The notes beneath the pieces were generated by a model. That model was given only the letters and a program-made list of their open reading frames with translations, had not been told where the DNA came from and did no database searches. 64,000 nt of DNA from Streptomyces roseoviridis (GTDB lineage Bacteria; Actinomycetota; Actinomycetes; Streptomycetales; Streptomycetaceae): NCBI RefSeq assembly GCF_039535235.1, contig NZ_BAAAWU010000001.1, positions 2,232,001 to 2,296,000 of the forward strand, read 5' to 3'. How positions within the stretch are numbered: the stretch's first letter is position 1; each line of letters begins with the position of its first letter. The position numbers and the translations under genes were made by a program. Positions 47,573 to 56,912 of the stretch are shown in pieces.

Positions 47573-48487
47573 TCAGGCCGGGTCCCGCAGCAGCGGGAGG
47601 ACCTGTTCCTCCTCGTACGCGAAGTGCTCCTCCAACTCGCGCGCGAGCCGGTCGAACTCCTCCCGCAGCGCCGCCGGATCCGCCTCGTCGAGGCGGGCCA
47701 GCAGGGCCTGGAGCTCGTCGAGGACGCGGGCGACGGTGGCGTGCTCGGCCGCGAGGCGGTCGAGGGCGCCGGCCTTCCCGGGATGCTCCCGGGCCAGGTA
47801 CGGGAAGAGTCCGGCGTCCTCACCTCGGTGGTGGACGGCGAGGGCCGAGCAGAAGGCGAGGCAGTGCCGCCGCAGCCGCACGGTGAGGCCGGGGGCGTCG
47901 GCGGGCCGGGCGCCGAGGCCCTCGCGCAGGGCGGCGAGCTCGCCCCGCAGCCAGTCGTGGACCGCGAGCAGCTCGTCGGCGAGGGCGTCGAGCCGGGTCG
48001 GCGGGGTGTAGTCGGCGACCGGGTTCCGGTAGAGGGCGACGACGGGCAGGATCCGGTCGGTGGCCTTCTGGTAGTCGGCGTAGCCGGGGGCGACGGACAC
48101 GACCTTGGCGAAGAGTTCGTCGCGCTCGGTCCCGGTGGCGGCGACGGCGGTGGCCTGCCAGGTGGCGATGCCGCCGTCGGCGCGGGCGTCCGGGATCTCC
48201 ACGGTGACCTCGGGGTTCGCCAGGATGTTGCGGTACCAGTCGGGATGCCGGTCCGAGCCGCCCGCGGAGCCGACCACGAGCAGCCGCTCGCCGTCCGGCT
48301 CACCCGAGCCGCCCGAGCCGTCCGGACCGACGTCGCGGACGAAGCCGAGCGGGGTGGTGTGGGGTTTCCCGGTCCTGGCGCCGGTGGTGGTGAGAAGGAG
48401 GAGCACCCATCCCTCGAAGGGGCCGCCGAGGCGGCCGGCGCGGGTGCGGAACTCGTCGATGATCTGTGTGTTGAAGTCGAGAGGCAC
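47573..48487 (-). CDS. Nitroreductase (Ddn-like) / hemerythrin fusion
   Basis: 304 residues. The N-terminal about 140 (LLTTTGARTGKPHTTPLGFV, HPDWYRNILANPEVTVEI, YADYQKAT) match the deazaflavin F420-dependent nitroreductase family. A hemerythrin HHE domain (about 160-300) follows, with iron-ligand candidates in AVHDWLRGEL, HCLAFCSALAVHHRGEDAGLF, AEHATV and HFAYEEEQVL. F420H2-dependent quinone or peroxide reduction with a diiron or oxygen-sensing module is the natural guess. GTG at 48487. The gene ends next to the MerR-type promoter; its own promoter is not obvious. Confidence 0.82.
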   Translation of the reverse strand: MPLDFNTQIIDEFRTRAGRLGGPFEGWVLLLLTTTGARTGKPHTTPLGFVRDVGPDGSGGSGEPDGERLLVVGSAGGSDRHPDWYRNILANPEVTVEIPDARADGGIATWQATAVAATGTERDELFAKVVSVAPGYADYQKATDRILPVVALYRNPVADYTPPTRLDALADELLAVHDWLRGELAALREGLGARPADAPGLTVRLRRHCLAFCSALAVHHRGEDAGLFPYLAREHPGKAGALDRLAAEHATVARVLDELQALLARLDEADPAALREEFDRLARELEEHFAYEEEQVLPLLRDPA

Positions 48488-48588
48488 AAGCCGTCCCTAC
48501 TGTCCTCTTGCCTCCATGCCTCCGCTTTCCAGCGCGGACCGGCACGCGACGCGAGTCCCCTCATCCCAGCCGCGGACCCCGGCGGTTG

Positions 48589-49110
48589 TCAAGGGCCGGG
48601 CGGCAGCAGCGGTTTCCGCTCGACCGGCGAGGACAGCACGATGGAGGTGGTGGTCCGGCCGAGGGCGGAGGTCTGTTCCAGGATCTCCTCCAGGTGGACG
48701 GTGTCGGTCACGGCGACCTTGAGGATCCAGCAGTCCTCGCCGACGACGTGGTGGACCTCGCGGATCTCGGGGCGGGCGGTGAGTTCCAGGGTGCGGGGGT
48801 GCTTGAGGGTGTAGCCGCCGTGCGGGTTCACGCGGATGAACGCCTGGATGCCGTAGCCGAGGCGGGCGGGGGCGACCTGGGCGCCGTATCCGGTGATGGC
48901 ACCGCACGACTCCAGGCGGCGGACCCGCTCGGTGACGGCGGCGGGGCTGAGACGGACGCGGCGGCCGAGCTCGCTGAGTTTGATGCGGCCGTCGCTCTGG
49001 AGCAGGTCCAGGATCTGCCGGTCGATGGGGTCGAAGGCACCCGCCGTCGTTTCGACGGTGGCGGGGCGCGGCGGCCGTGGTTCCTTCGGCGAGACGACCT
49101 GGACTCCCAT
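48589..49110 (-). CDS. Lrp/AsnC-family transcriptional regulator
   Basis: 173 residues. The N-terminal helix-turn-helix (FDPIDRQILDLLQSDGRIKLSELGRRVRLSPAAVTERVRRLE, about 34-75) and C-terminal RAM ligand domain (about 85-165, with ARPEIREVHHVVGEDCWILKV) are complete. These bind amino acids or other small ligands and control nearby genes. It is divergent, with a 44-bp gap, from the epimerase gene, which is a likely target. The ATG at 49110 has AAGGGGG 4 bases upstream, whereas the longer start at 49137 would reach into the shared promoter. Confidence 0.9.
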   Translation of the reverse strand: MGVQVVSPKEPRPPRPATVETTAGAFDPIDRQILDLLQSDGRIKLSELGRRVRLSPAAVTERVRRLESCGAITGYGAQVAPARLGYGIQAFIRVNPHGGYTLKHPRTLELTARPEIREVHHVVGEDCWILKVAVTDTVHLEEILEQTSALGRTTTSIVLSSPVERKPLLPPGP

Positions 49111-49154
49111 GATTCCCCCTTCAGTTGGCGTGCGCACAACGTAACACTTGAGCC

Positions 49155-50171
49155 ATGGACGTTTTGATCATCGGCGGCAACCGCTATTTCGGAAAGCGCC
49201 TCATCACGCGACTGCTCGACGCCGGACATCGGGTGACCGTGCTCAACCGCGGTTCCTCTCCCGCCCCCGAAGGCGCCCTTGCGCTGCGCGCCGACCGGAA
49301 TGACGAGGCGGCGCTGGAAAAGGCACTCACCGGGCGGAATTTCGACGTCGTGGTCGACCAGGTCTGTTACACCCCGCGGCAGGCGGACATCGCCCTGCGG
49401 GTCTTCGCCGGACGGACCCGGCGCTATGTGATGACCTCGACGGTGGAGGTGTACGAGTACGAGGACTCGGCCGCACCCGTCGCCGAGGACGCGCTCGACC
49501 TGGCCGCGGTGCCGGTGGACCTCGGGCTGCCGTGGGAGGACCCCGCGTTCCTGGAGGAGCACTACGGGGAGGGGAAGCGACAGGCGGAGGCGGTGTTCGC
49601 GGCGGCCGGTGCGGGGTTTCCGTGGGCCTCGGTGCGGGTGGCCCACGTGCTGGGCGGCGCCGACGACTTCACCGGGCGGATCGCGCACTACGCGCACCGG
49701 ATCCGGGCGGGCGAGCCGGTCGCGGTGCCGGTCGTGAACCGGCCGGCGACCTATGTGTACGTGGAGGAGATCGCCGCGTTCCTGGTGTGGGCGGCCGTCG
49801 AGGCGGAATTCACCGGGCCGGTGAACGCGCATTCCCACGGACCGCTCACGACGGCGGACATCTGCGGGGAGATCGAACGCCTCGTGGGCGGCGGCCGGAC
49901 CGTTTACCGGGAGGTGGAGGTGGGCGAGGTGTCGCCGTTCTCCTTCACCCGCGCGTACGCGATGGACAATTCCCGGGCGGAGGGCCTCGGATTCCGTTTC
50001 TCGCATTCCTCGGAATGGCTGCGCACGGCGCTCGCCGAAACGGTCGACGGAGCGCCCGGGAGCGGTGCCGGCGGCGCCGGCGAGGTGAGTGACGGGGGCG
50101 ACGAGGGCGGCGGGGGCGACGCGAGTGGTGCGAGTGGTGTGAGTGGCGCTGGCGCGGAAGTGGCGGTCTGA
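49155..50171 (+). CDS. NAD-dependent epimerase/reductase (extended SDR)
   Basis: 338 residues. The Rossmann motif GGNRYFGKR at the N-terminus binds NAD(P); a Ser/Thr in VMTSTVEVYEYE replaces the common catalytic region, and the expected Tyr-x-x-x-Lys is seen as YGEGK. The last about 35 residues are a low-complexity Gly/Ser/Ala tail (SDGGDEGGGGDASG), unusual for the family and probably disordered. The stop shares bases with the aldo/keto reductase start (TGATG), so both act in one pathway. Substrate unknown. Confidence 0.82.
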   Translation: MDVLIIGGNRYFGKRLITRLLDAGHRVTVLNRGSSPAPEGALALRADRNDEAALEKALTGRNFDVVVDQVCYTPRQADIALRVFAGRTRRYVMTSTVEVYEYEDSAAPVAEDALDLAAVPVDLGLPWEDPAFLEEHYGEGKRQAEAVFAAAGAGFPWASVRVAHVLGGADDFTGRIAHYAHRIRAGEPVAVPVVNRPATYVYVEEIAAFLVWAAVEAEFTGPVNAHSHGPLTTADICGEIERLVGGGRTVYREVEVGEVSPFSFTRAYAMDNSRAEGLGFRFSHSSEWLRTALAETVDGAPGSGAGGAGEVSDGGDEGGGGDASGASGVSGAGAEVAV

Positions 50172-51049
50172 TGCGGTACCGCCTGCTCGGCGACACGTCC
50201 GTCAGCGTGATCGGGCTCGGCGCGATGCCGCTGTCGATCGAGGGCCGGCCCGACGAGGCCCGCGCCCTCGCCACCGTCCACGCCGCCCTGGACGCGGGCG
50301 TCACGCTGCTGGACACGGCCGACTCGTACCACCCGCCGAACGGGGAGCCGGGCGAGAACGAGCGGCTCGTCGCCCGCGCCCTCGCCGCCTACGGCGGCGA
50401 CCGGGACGCGGTGCTCGTGGCCACCAAGGGCGGGCGCGGCCGGAGCGCCGACGGGGGCTGGACGGTCGACGGCCGCCCGGAGCACCTGCGGCGGGCGGCC
50501 GAGGACTCGGCGCGGCGGCTCGGGCTGCCGGCGATCGGCCTCTACCAGCTCCACAAGCCGGACCCGGCCGTCCCCTACGCCGAATCGCTGGGCGCCCTGC
50601 GGGAGTTGCTGGACGCGGGCACGATCCGGCTGGCCGGAATCTCCAACGTGGACCGGGAACAGATCCTGCTGGCCCGCGAGATCCTGGGCGAGCGGCTGGT
50701 CTCCGTACAGAACCGCTACGCGCCGGCCGCCCGCGAAGGTGAGCCGGAGCTGCGCCTGTGCGCGGAGCTCGGCCTCGCCTTTCTGCCCTGGAGCCCGCTC
50801 GGCGGCATCTCCCGCAGCTCCCTCGACGGCACCTCCGCCCAGGAGGCGGATCCCCATTTCGGCGCCTTCCACCGAGTGGCGCGCGCCCGCGGGGTGAGCC
50901 CGCAGCGGGTGGCCCTGGCCTGGCTCCTGGCCCGTCCGGGCACGGTCGTCCCGATCCCGGGCGCCAGCCGCCCGCAGACGGCCCGCGACTCGGCCGCGGC
51001 CGCGGAACTGGCCTTGACCGAGCAGGAGTTGGCCGAGCTGGGCGAGTGA
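50171..51049 (+). CDS. Aldo/keto reductase
   Basis: 292 residues with the complete catalytic tetrad: Asp48 and Tyr53 (LLDTADSY), Lys86 (VATKGGRG) and His128 (YQLHKPD). The NADPH-binding C-terminal segment (VPIPGASRPQTARDS) is present. It reduces aldehydes or ketones to alcohols. It is coupled to the epimerase upstream, under the probable control of the divergent Lrp regulator. The stop codon lies inside the first block of a dispersed repeat element. Confidence 0.9.
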   Translation: MRYRLLGDTSVSVIGLGAMPLSIEGRPDEARALATVHAALDAGVTLLDTADSYHPPNGEPGENERLVARALAAYGGDRDAVLVATKGGRGRSADGGWTVDGRPEHLRRAAEDSARRLGLPAIGLYQLHKPDPAVPYAESLGALRELLDAGTIRLAGISNVDREQILLAREILGERLVSVQNRYAPAAREGEPELRLCAELGLAFLPWSPLGGISRSSLDGTSAQEADPHFGAFHRVARARGVSPQRVALAWLLARPGTVVPIPGASRPQTARDSAAAAELALTEQELAELGE

Positions 51050-51207
51050 GCCGAAGGGCGCGGCGCTGTCGAACGGGGGGTGGGGGTCTTCCCCGCCGAA
51101 GACAGGGGAGCGGGGGAGCGCGGGGCCTGCCGAGGAACGAGGAAGGCGAGCACGGCCGGCCGTCGACAGCGACGGACGCGCCCCGGAGGCGAACCGAGCC
51201 ACGGAAC
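51040..51207. repeat. Dispersed intergenic element, copy B
   Basis: Same three blocks as 9115-9247 in the same order: GGGCGAGTGAGCCGAAGG, the CGAGGAACGAG hairpin segment, and the block with GCCCCGGAGGCGAACCGAG ending in CCACG. The spacers differ and this copy is about 35 bp longer. It starts within the last codons of the aldo/keto reductase gene and again lies between convergent gene ends. Confidence 0.65.
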
Positions 51208-51214
51208 GCAGAGA

Positions 51215-51248
51215 AACGCCCCCGTCGCTCGTGGCGCTCGGGGGCGTT
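51215..51248. terminator. Bidirectional hairpin terminator
   Basis: 10-bp arms AACGCCCCCG and CGGGGGCGTT with a 14-nt loop, between the aldo/keto reductase and the convergent dicarboxylate-transporter genes. Confidence 0.75.
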
Positions 51249-51296
51249 CCGCGGCCGGGGCCCGGATCCGGCTCAAGGCCCGGGACCCGGGGTTCG

Positions 51297-52679
51297 TCAG
51301 ACGCCTGCGCGGGCCTTCTCGTCGCCCTCACCAGCGCGTCGCAGGACCGCGCGCCGGTCGGGGACGGTGGAGTCGTCGGCGGGGGCGCCGTGGCCGTCGT
51401 CGACCAGGGTGGTCTCGTCGAAGGGGATGCGCCCGGCCAGGACCTCGCTCACCCGCGCCTTGTCGATCTCCTTGGTCCAAGTGCCGACGAGGACGGTGGC
51501 GACGGCGTTGCCCGCGAAGTTGGTGAGGGCGCGGGCCTCGCTCATGAAGCGGTCGATGCCGACGATCAGGCCGACGCCGTCGACCAGTTCGGGGCGGTGC
51601 GACTGGAGACCGCCGGCGAGGGTGGCGAGACCGGCGCCGGTGACGCCCGCCGCGCCCTTGGAGGCGATGATCATGAAGACGAGGAGGGAGATCTGTTCGC
51701 CGACGGACAGCGGGTCGCCCATGGCCTCGGCGACGAAGAGCGAGGCCATCGTCAGGTAGATCGCGGTGCCGTCGAGGTTGAAGGAGTAGCCGGTCGGTAC
51801 GGTGATGCCGACCACGGGCTTGCTGACGCCCAGGTGCTCCATCTTCGCGATCAGGCGCGGCAGCGCCGACTCGGAGGAGGAAGTCGACAGGATCAGCAGG
51901 AACTCGCGGCCCAGGTACCCAAGCAGGGTGAGGATGTTGACGCCCGCGACCAGCCGCAGCAGGGCGCCGAGGACCACGAAGACGAACAGCGCGCAGGTGA
52001 CGTAGAAGCCGATCATGATGACGGCGAGCGACTTCAGGGCGTCCACGCCGGTCGCGCCGACCACGGCGGCGATCGCGCCGAACGCGCCCACCGGGGCCGC
52101 CCACATGATCATGGCGAGGATGCGGAAGACGAGCCGCTGGATGTGTCCGATGCCGCGCAGGACCGGCTCACCGGCCGAGCCCATCGCCTGGAGCGCGAAG
52201 CCGGCGAGCAGCGCGACCAGCAGGGTCTGGAGGACCTCGCCCTCGGTGAACGCGGAGACCAGGGTCTTGGGGATGATGCCGAGGAGGAAGTCGGCGGTGC
52301 CCTCGCTCGCGCCCTCGGCCTGCTTGGCGCCGGCTTCGGCGAGGTCCTTGGTGAGGTGCAGGCTCGAACCGGGCTCCAGGAGGTTGCCGACGAGCAGGCC
52401 GATGGCGAGGGCGACGGTGGACATCACCATGAAGTAGCCGAGGGCCAGGCCGCCGACGGCGCCGACCTTGGCGGCCTTGCGCACCGAACCGACGCCGAGC
52501 ACGATCGTGCAGAAGATGATCGGCGAGATCATCATCTTGATCAGATTGACGAAGCCGGTGCCGAGCGGCTTGAGCTCGACGGCGACTCCGGGCGCCAGGA
52601 AGCCCACGGCGATGCCGAGCAGGACGGCGCCGATGACGGCCAGATACAGATAATGGGTGCGGTCCCGTCGTGCGGCCAC
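51297..52679 (-). CDS. DctA-type dicarboxylate:cation symporter
   Basis: 460 residues of the DAACS (glutamate/C4-dicarboxylate) family. About eight membrane helices and the two re-entrant loops are seen, including the serine-rich STSSSESALP and the substrate-binding segment PTGYSFNLDGTAIY. The C-terminal about 40 residues are hydrophilic. It takes up succinate, fumarate, malate or similar with protons or sodium. GTG at 52679 has GAGGAGG 5 bases upstream, so the longer GTG at 52709 was not chosen. It is divergent from a DcuS/DcuR-like kinase-regulator pair, its likely controller. Confidence 0.9.
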   Translation of the reverse strand: MAARRDRTHYLYLAVIGAVLLGIAVGFLAPGVAVELKPLGTGFVNLIKMMISPIIFCTIVLGVGSVRKAAKVGAVGGLALGYFMVMSTVALAIGLLVGNLLEPGSSLHLTKDLAEAGAKQAEGASEGTADFLLGIIPKTLVSAFTEGEVLQTLLVALLAGFALQAMGSAGEPVLRGIGHIQRLVFRILAMIMWAAPVGAFGAIAAVVGATGVDALKSLAVIMIGFYVTCALFVFVVLGALLRLVAGVNILTLLGYLGREFLLILSTSSSESALPRLIAKMEHLGVSKPVVGITVPTGYSFNLDGTAIYLTMASLFVAEAMGDPLSVGEQISLLVFMIIASKGAAGVTGAGLATLAGGLQSHRPELVDGVGLIVGIDRFMSEARALTNFAGNAVATVLVGTWTKEIDKARVSEVLAGRIPFDETTLVDDGHGAPADDSTVPDRRAVLRRAGEGDEKARAGV

Positions 52680-52860
52680 GGGGTCCTCCTCGTACTCAGG
52701 GGTGTCCACGTCCCGGTGGATCCCCGCGACTATCCACCAGCCTGTGACCGGGGTCACCCTTGCGTACGTTTCGTTCACGGCCGAAGCGTTCGTCTCGGTC
52801 CAGGAACGATTCGGCGGCGCGGTTCGAGCTTCCGCCGCCGTGCCCGGCACACTTGCTCGC

Positions 52861-54657
52861 ATGCGTCTCCCCCTCCCCCGGCCCCGCAGCCTCGCGGGTC
52901 AGCTCTTCGCGATGCAGGTCGTGCTGGTGGCCCTCGTCGTCGCGGGGTGCGCGGTCTTCGCGTACGTGACGGACCGCGCCCAGGCCGAGGAGACCGCGCG
53001 CCGCCAGTCGACGGCGACCGCCACGGCCGTCGCCGAGTCGCCCGCCGTGGTGGCGGCGGCCCGCTCGGCGGACCCGACGGCCGCGCTCCAGCCGTACGCG
53101 GAGGCCCTGCGGCGGCGCTCGGGCGTCACCTTCGTCGTGATCATGGCGCCGGACGGGACGCGCTGGACGCACCCCGAACCGGAGCAGATCGGCCGCACCT
53201 ACCTCGGGCACATCGGCCCGGCCGTGCGCGGCGAGACCTTCTCCGAGATCCACATGGGGGTGCTCGGTCCTTCGGTGCGCACCGTCGCGCCGGTCGTCGA
53301 CCCGCACCACCGAGGCCGGGTGATCGCCCTGGTCAGCGCAGGCATCACCATCGAGAAGATCAGCGAGCAGGTGCGCGAGCAGGTCACGGCGCTGCTCGGC
53401 ATGGCGGGCGCGGCCCTCGCGCTCGGCGGGGCGGGCACGTACGTCATCAACGCCCGGCTGCGCCGGCACACCAAGGGCATGAACGCGACCGAGCTGAGCC
53501 GGCTGCACGACTACCACGAGGCCGCGCTGCACGCGGTGCGCGAGGGGCTGGTGATGCTGGACGGGCAGCGCCGGATCGCGCTGATCAACGACGGGGCGCG
53601 GGAGCTGCTCGGCCTGGCCGGTGCGGACGGGGACGACGTGGTCGGCCGGCCGGCCGCGGACCTCGGGCTGCCGGCGTCGCTGACCGGGGCGTTGCTCGCC
53701 TCGGAGCCCCGGGTGGACGAACTGCACCTGACCGACGAGCGGGTGCTGGTCGTCAACACCCGTCCGGTGGTGGGCGGCGAGCGCCGCGGCACCGTGGTGA
53801 CCCTGCGCGACCGCACCGAACTCCAGGCGCTCTCCGGGGAACTGGACTCCGAACGCGGCTTCACGGAGGCGCTGCGTTCGCAGGCGCACGAGGCGGCGAA
53901 CCGGCTCCACACGGTGGTCTCGCTGATCGAACTGGGCCGCGTCGAGGAGGCCGTCGGCTTCGCCACCGCCGAGCTGGAACTGGCCCAGGCCCTCACCGAC
54001 CGCGTGGTGACCGCCGTCGGCGAACCCGTCCTCGCCGCCCTCCTGCTCGGCAAGGCGGCCCAGGCCAACGAGCGGGGCGTGGAGCTGGTCCTGACCGAGG
54101 ACAGCCGCATCGACGACGGTGTCCTGCCGGTGTCCCTGCCCTCCCGCGACCTGGTGACGATCCTCGGCAACCTCATCGACAACGCGGTGGAGGCGGCGGG
54201 CGGGGCCGCCGGCCCGGACACGGCGCCCCGGGGCGGCGCGGCGGACCCGGGTCCGCCGGCCGGCCCGGCCGCGGCGCCCGCCGCGCGGGGTGCCGGGGCG
54301 CTCTTCGAGGCGCGGGGGGACGGCGGCAGGGGTGCGCGGGTCGTCGTGACCGCGCTCGCGCAGGACGGTGAGCTGCTGCTCCGGGTCGGCGACAGCGGGC
54401 CGGGCGTGCGCCCCGAGGACCGGGAGGCGGTCCTCGACCGGGGCTGGTCGACCCGTGGACCCGGGCGGGGGCTCGGCCTCGCCCTGGTGCGGCAGGCCGT
54501 CGCACGGGCGTCGGGCACCCTGACCGTCGCGCGCTCCGGCCTGGGCGGGGCGGAGTTCACGGTCCGGCTTCCGCTCGGCGCCGCCCGGCCGGCCGCCCCG
54601 CGTGCCGGGGCCACGGACGGCACCGGCCCGCACGCCGTCGCGGAGGTGGGGGCATGA
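52861..54657 (+). CDS. Sensor histidine kinase, DcuS/CitA family
   Basis: 598 residues. Membrane helix (about 12-38), extracytoplasmic PDC/Cache-type sensor (about 39-175), second helix (about 178-200), PAS domain (about 215-325), then the kinase core. The phosphorylated His343 is in SQAHEAANRLHTVVSLIELG, the family pattern HExxNxLH. N-box NLIDNAVEAAG and G-box GRGLGLALV are present; the ATPase has a Gly/Pro-rich insert of about 45 residues (after DNAVEAAGG). It likely senses C4-dicarboxylates. The ATG overlaps no gene upstream; the response regulator follows with ATGA coupling. Confidence 0.92.
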   Translation: MRLPLPRPRSLAGQLFAMQVVLVALVVAGCAVFAYVTDRAQAEETARRQSTATATAVAESPAVVAAARSADPTAALQPYAEALRRRSGVTFVVIMAPDGTRWTHPEPEQIGRTYLGHIGPAVRGETFSEIHMGVLGPSVRTVAPVVDPHHRGRVIALVSAGITIEKISEQVREQVTALLGMAGAALALGGAGTYVINARLRRHTKGMNATELSRLHDYHEAALHAVREGLVMLDGQRRIALINDGARELLGLAGADGDDVVGRPAADLGLPASLTGALLASEPRVDELHLTDERVLVVNTRPVVGGERRGTVVTLRDRTELQALSGELDSERGFTEALRSQAHEAANRLHTVVSLIELGRVEEAVGFATAELELAQALTDRVVTAVGEPVLAALLLGKAAQANERGVELVLTEDSRIDDGVLPVSLPSRDLVTILGNLIDNAVEAAGGAAGPDTAPRGGAADPGPPAGPAAAPAARGAGALFEARGDGGRGARVVVTALAQDGELLLRVGDSGPGVRPEDREAVLDRGWSTRGPGRGLGLALVRQAVARASGTLTVARSGLGGAEFTVRLPLGAARPAAPRAGATDGTGPHAVAEVGA

Positions 54658-55364
54658 GCGGGGCCGGACGGGACATCCGGGTGCTCGTGGTCGAGGACGA
54701 CCCCGTCGCCGCCGACGCGCACGCCCTGTACGCGGGGCGGGTGGACGGCTTCGCGGTGGTGGGCGTGGCGCACTCGCGGGCGGCGGCCGTGCGGGGGCTG
54801 GAACGGACGCCGGTGGACCTGATCCTGCTCGACCTCTATCTGCCGGACGGTCACGGCCTCCAGCTGCTGCGGTCCCTGCGCGCCGCCGGGCACGCGGCCG
54901 ACGTGATCGCGGTGACCTCGGCGCGCGACCTGGCGATCGTGCGGGAGGGCGTGTCCCTCGGGGTCGTGCAGTACGTCCTGAAGCCGTTCACCTTCGCCAC
55001 CCTGCGCGACCGCCTCGCCCGCTACGCCGAGTTCCGGGCGACGGCCGGCGAGGCGTCGGGGCAGGACGAGGTGGACCGGGCGCTCGCGACCCTGCGCGCC
55101 CCCCAGCCCGCGGCGCTGCCCAAGGGGCTGAGCGGCCCGACCCTGGAGGCGGTGACCCGTTCGCTGCGCGCGGCCCCCGAGGGCCTGACGGCGGCGGAGG
55201 CGGGCGCGGCCGTCGGGATCTCCCGGATCACCGCCCGGCGCTACCTGGAGCACCTGGTCACCGCCGGCCGGGCGGCCCGCGCCCCGCAGTACGGACAGAT
55301 AGGGCGGCCCGAGCTCCAGTACCGGTGGCTCAGCGCGGGCGAGGGCCCCTCCCGCGGTTACTGA
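54654..55364 (+). CDS. Response regulator, DcuR/CitB family
   Basis: 236 residues. Receiver domain (about 8-125) with acidic pocket Glu14-Asp15-Asp16, phospho-acceptor Asp60 (LILLDLYLP) and Lys in LKPFTF. The C-terminal winged-helix part (about 160-225, AAEAGAAVGISRITARRYLEHL) is the CitB type. It should activate the divergent dicarboxylate transporter gene. The ATG overlaps the kinase stop (ATGA). Confidence 0.92.
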   Translation: MSGAGRDIRVLVVEDDPVAADAHALYAGRVDGFAVVGVAHSRAAAVRGLERTPVDLILLDLYLPDGHGLQLLRSLRAAGHAADVIAVTSARDLAIVREGVSLGVVQYVLKPFTFATLRDRLARYAEFRATAGEASGQDEVDRALATLRAPQPAALPKGLSGPTLEAVTRSLRAAPEGLTAAEAGAAVGISRITARRYLEHLVTAGRAARAPQYGQIGRPELQYRWLSAGEGPSRGY

Positions 55365-55435
55365 TCAGTTCCCACGTTCCTACGACCTTGCCGCTTTGGG
55401 GGAACGCACCGTATCCCCTGCTCACCCTCCGCATC

Positions 55436-55441
55436 TACGGT
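55436..55441 (+). promoter_or_regulatory. -10 box (TACGGT) of the double-HTH gene
   Basis: TACGGT ends 6 bases before GTG 55448, with no ribosome site, so the start is probably leaderless. Confidence 0.45.
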
Positions 55442-55447
55442 TGCGGC

Positions 55448-56119
55448 GTGCACCAACCCTCTCCCCCTTTCCATGCGCTCGCCGCCCGCCGTCTGCGCGA
55501 GGGGCTCGGCATGGGCCCCGAACACGTCGCCTACGGCCTGCGGGTCCAGTACGGCCTGTACGTCGACCCCGAGACCGTCGTCGCCTGGGAACGCGGCCGG
55601 CTCACCCCCACCTCGCAGGAGCTGACCGCCCTGGCCGGCGTGCTGTGGTGTTCCCCCGCCGAACTCCTCGCCGCCGCCACGACCCTGCGGGAGCACCGGA
55701 TGGCCCGGGGCCTCGCCCCGGAGGACCTGGCCCGGCGGGTGGGCCTGGACCCGGCCGCGTACCTGCGCATGGAGGAGTCGGGGCGCTGGCGCGGCAACGA
55801 GCGCCAGACCGCCGCCCTCGCCGACCTCCTCGGCCTCGGCCCGCGCGCGCTGCTCACCGCGACCGGCGGCGACGAGCAGCTCGCCGATCTGCTGCGCGAC
55901 GCGGCGACGACCCGCTGGCAGGCGTATGTGAAACCGGTGACGAAGCTGCTGCCGCTGCCGAAGCGGACCGTGGAGGACGCCCTCCAGCGCCTGCACACCG
56001 ACTACCACTCCACGATGGCCGCCACCAGCAGCTGGGGCGCCTCGGGTGCGACGGGTGACACGGGCCGTGCCTACCTGGACGAGATCACGGACCACTTCTG
56101 GGCCGCCGTCGGCCCGTAG
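55448..56119 (+). CDS. DNA-binding protein with two helix-turn-helix regions
   Basis: 223 residues. Two XRE-like helix-turn-helix regions are seen: about 10-75 (ALAARRLREGLG...ETVVAWERGRLTPTSQELTALAGVL) and about 80-140 (LREHRMARGLAPEDLARRVGLDPAAYLRMEESGRW). The remaining 80 residues (KPVTKLLPLPKRTVEDALQRLH) have no recognised fold and may mediate oligomerisation. Conserved in streptomycetes as an uncharacterised regulator, by my recollection. The gene follows the two-component system by 83 bp, but its leaderless promoter indicates independent transcription. Confidence 0.75.
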   Translation: MHQPSPPFHALAARRLREGLGMGPEHVAYGLRVQYGLYVDPETVVAWERGRLTPTSQELTALAGVLWCSPAELLAAATTLREHRMARGLAPEDLARRVGLDPAAYLRMEESGRWRGNERQTAALADLLGLGPRALLTATGGDEQLADLLRDAATTRWQAYVKPVTKLLPLPKRTVEDALQRLHTDYHSTMAATSSWGASGATGDTGRAYLDEITDHFWAAVGP

Positions 56120-56145
56120 TGATCACCGCGCCGCCCGCCGGCCCC

Positions 56146-56151
56146 TAGGTT
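56146..56151 (+). promoter_or_regulatory. -10 box (TAGGTT) of the phosphatase gene
   Basis: TAGGTT ends 7 bases before GTG 56159, the leaderless arrangement; this also decides the start over TTG 56150. Confidence 0.5.
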
Positions 56152-56158
56152 GGGGCCG

Positions 56159-56912
56159 GTGAGACGACAGATACCTTTCGGACGGCTCCACAACTTCCGT
56201 GACCTGGGCGGCTACCGGACCGCCGACGGCGGGAGCGTGCGGTGGACGACCCTCTACCGTTCGGACTCCCTCGCCAAGCTCGCCGGCCCTGACGCGCGCG
56301 CCGACCTGGAGCTGGGCGTGGCCACCGTGATCGACCTGCGCTATCCGTGGGAGATCGCCGCCAAGGGCCGCCACCCCGAGACCGAGCCGCGGAGCCGGCA
56401 CAACCTGAGCATCGAGCACCGGCCGTACGACCAGGCCGAGATCGACCCGGCCCTGGACCCCTGGCGGTATCTCGCCGACCGGTTCGGGGAGGTCGCGCTC
56501 GACGGCCACGCCGAGATCCGCGCGGCCCTGGAGATCATCGCCGCGGCCGAAGGACCGCTGGTCTTCCACTGCGCCTCCGGCAAGGACCGCACGGGCCTGC
56601 TCGCCGCCCTGGTCCTCTGCCTGCTCGACGTGCCGGACGAGGAGGTCCTCGCCGACTTCGCCCTCACCGAGCTCGCCACAAAGCGGCTCGTCGCCGACGG
56701 GAAGGCCGCCCATCCCGGCCGCGAGCTGCGCCGGCCCGGTTACGGCCGGGCGCCCGCCGAGGTCATGCGCCTCGTCCTCGCGGACCTGCGGGCGGAGCAC
56801 GGCTCGGTGTACGGGTACGTCACCGGACACGTGGGTCTGGAGCCGGCGGTGGTGGACGCGCTGCGGGCCCGGCTCGTGGAGCGGGTCCGACCCTCCGGCC
56901 GGCGGTGTCTAG
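56159..56912 (+). CDS. Tyrosine/serine protein phosphatase (PTP-like), stop codon lost from frame
   Basis: The domain covers about 245 residues. The active site HCASGKDRTG fits C-x5-R with Cys138 and Arg144, and the opening NFRDLGGYRT is the signature of the Tyr/Ser phosphatase family (Pfam Y_phosphatase3). A natural end is expected here: a TAG at 56910-56912 lies just one frame off. In the actual frame no stop occurs until 58633, running antisense through the whole next gene and into pfkA. Either a one-base indel, natural or from sequencing, removed the stop, or a long meaningless tail is made. I give the end of the domain and the out-of-frame TAG as the limit. Confidence 0.7.
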
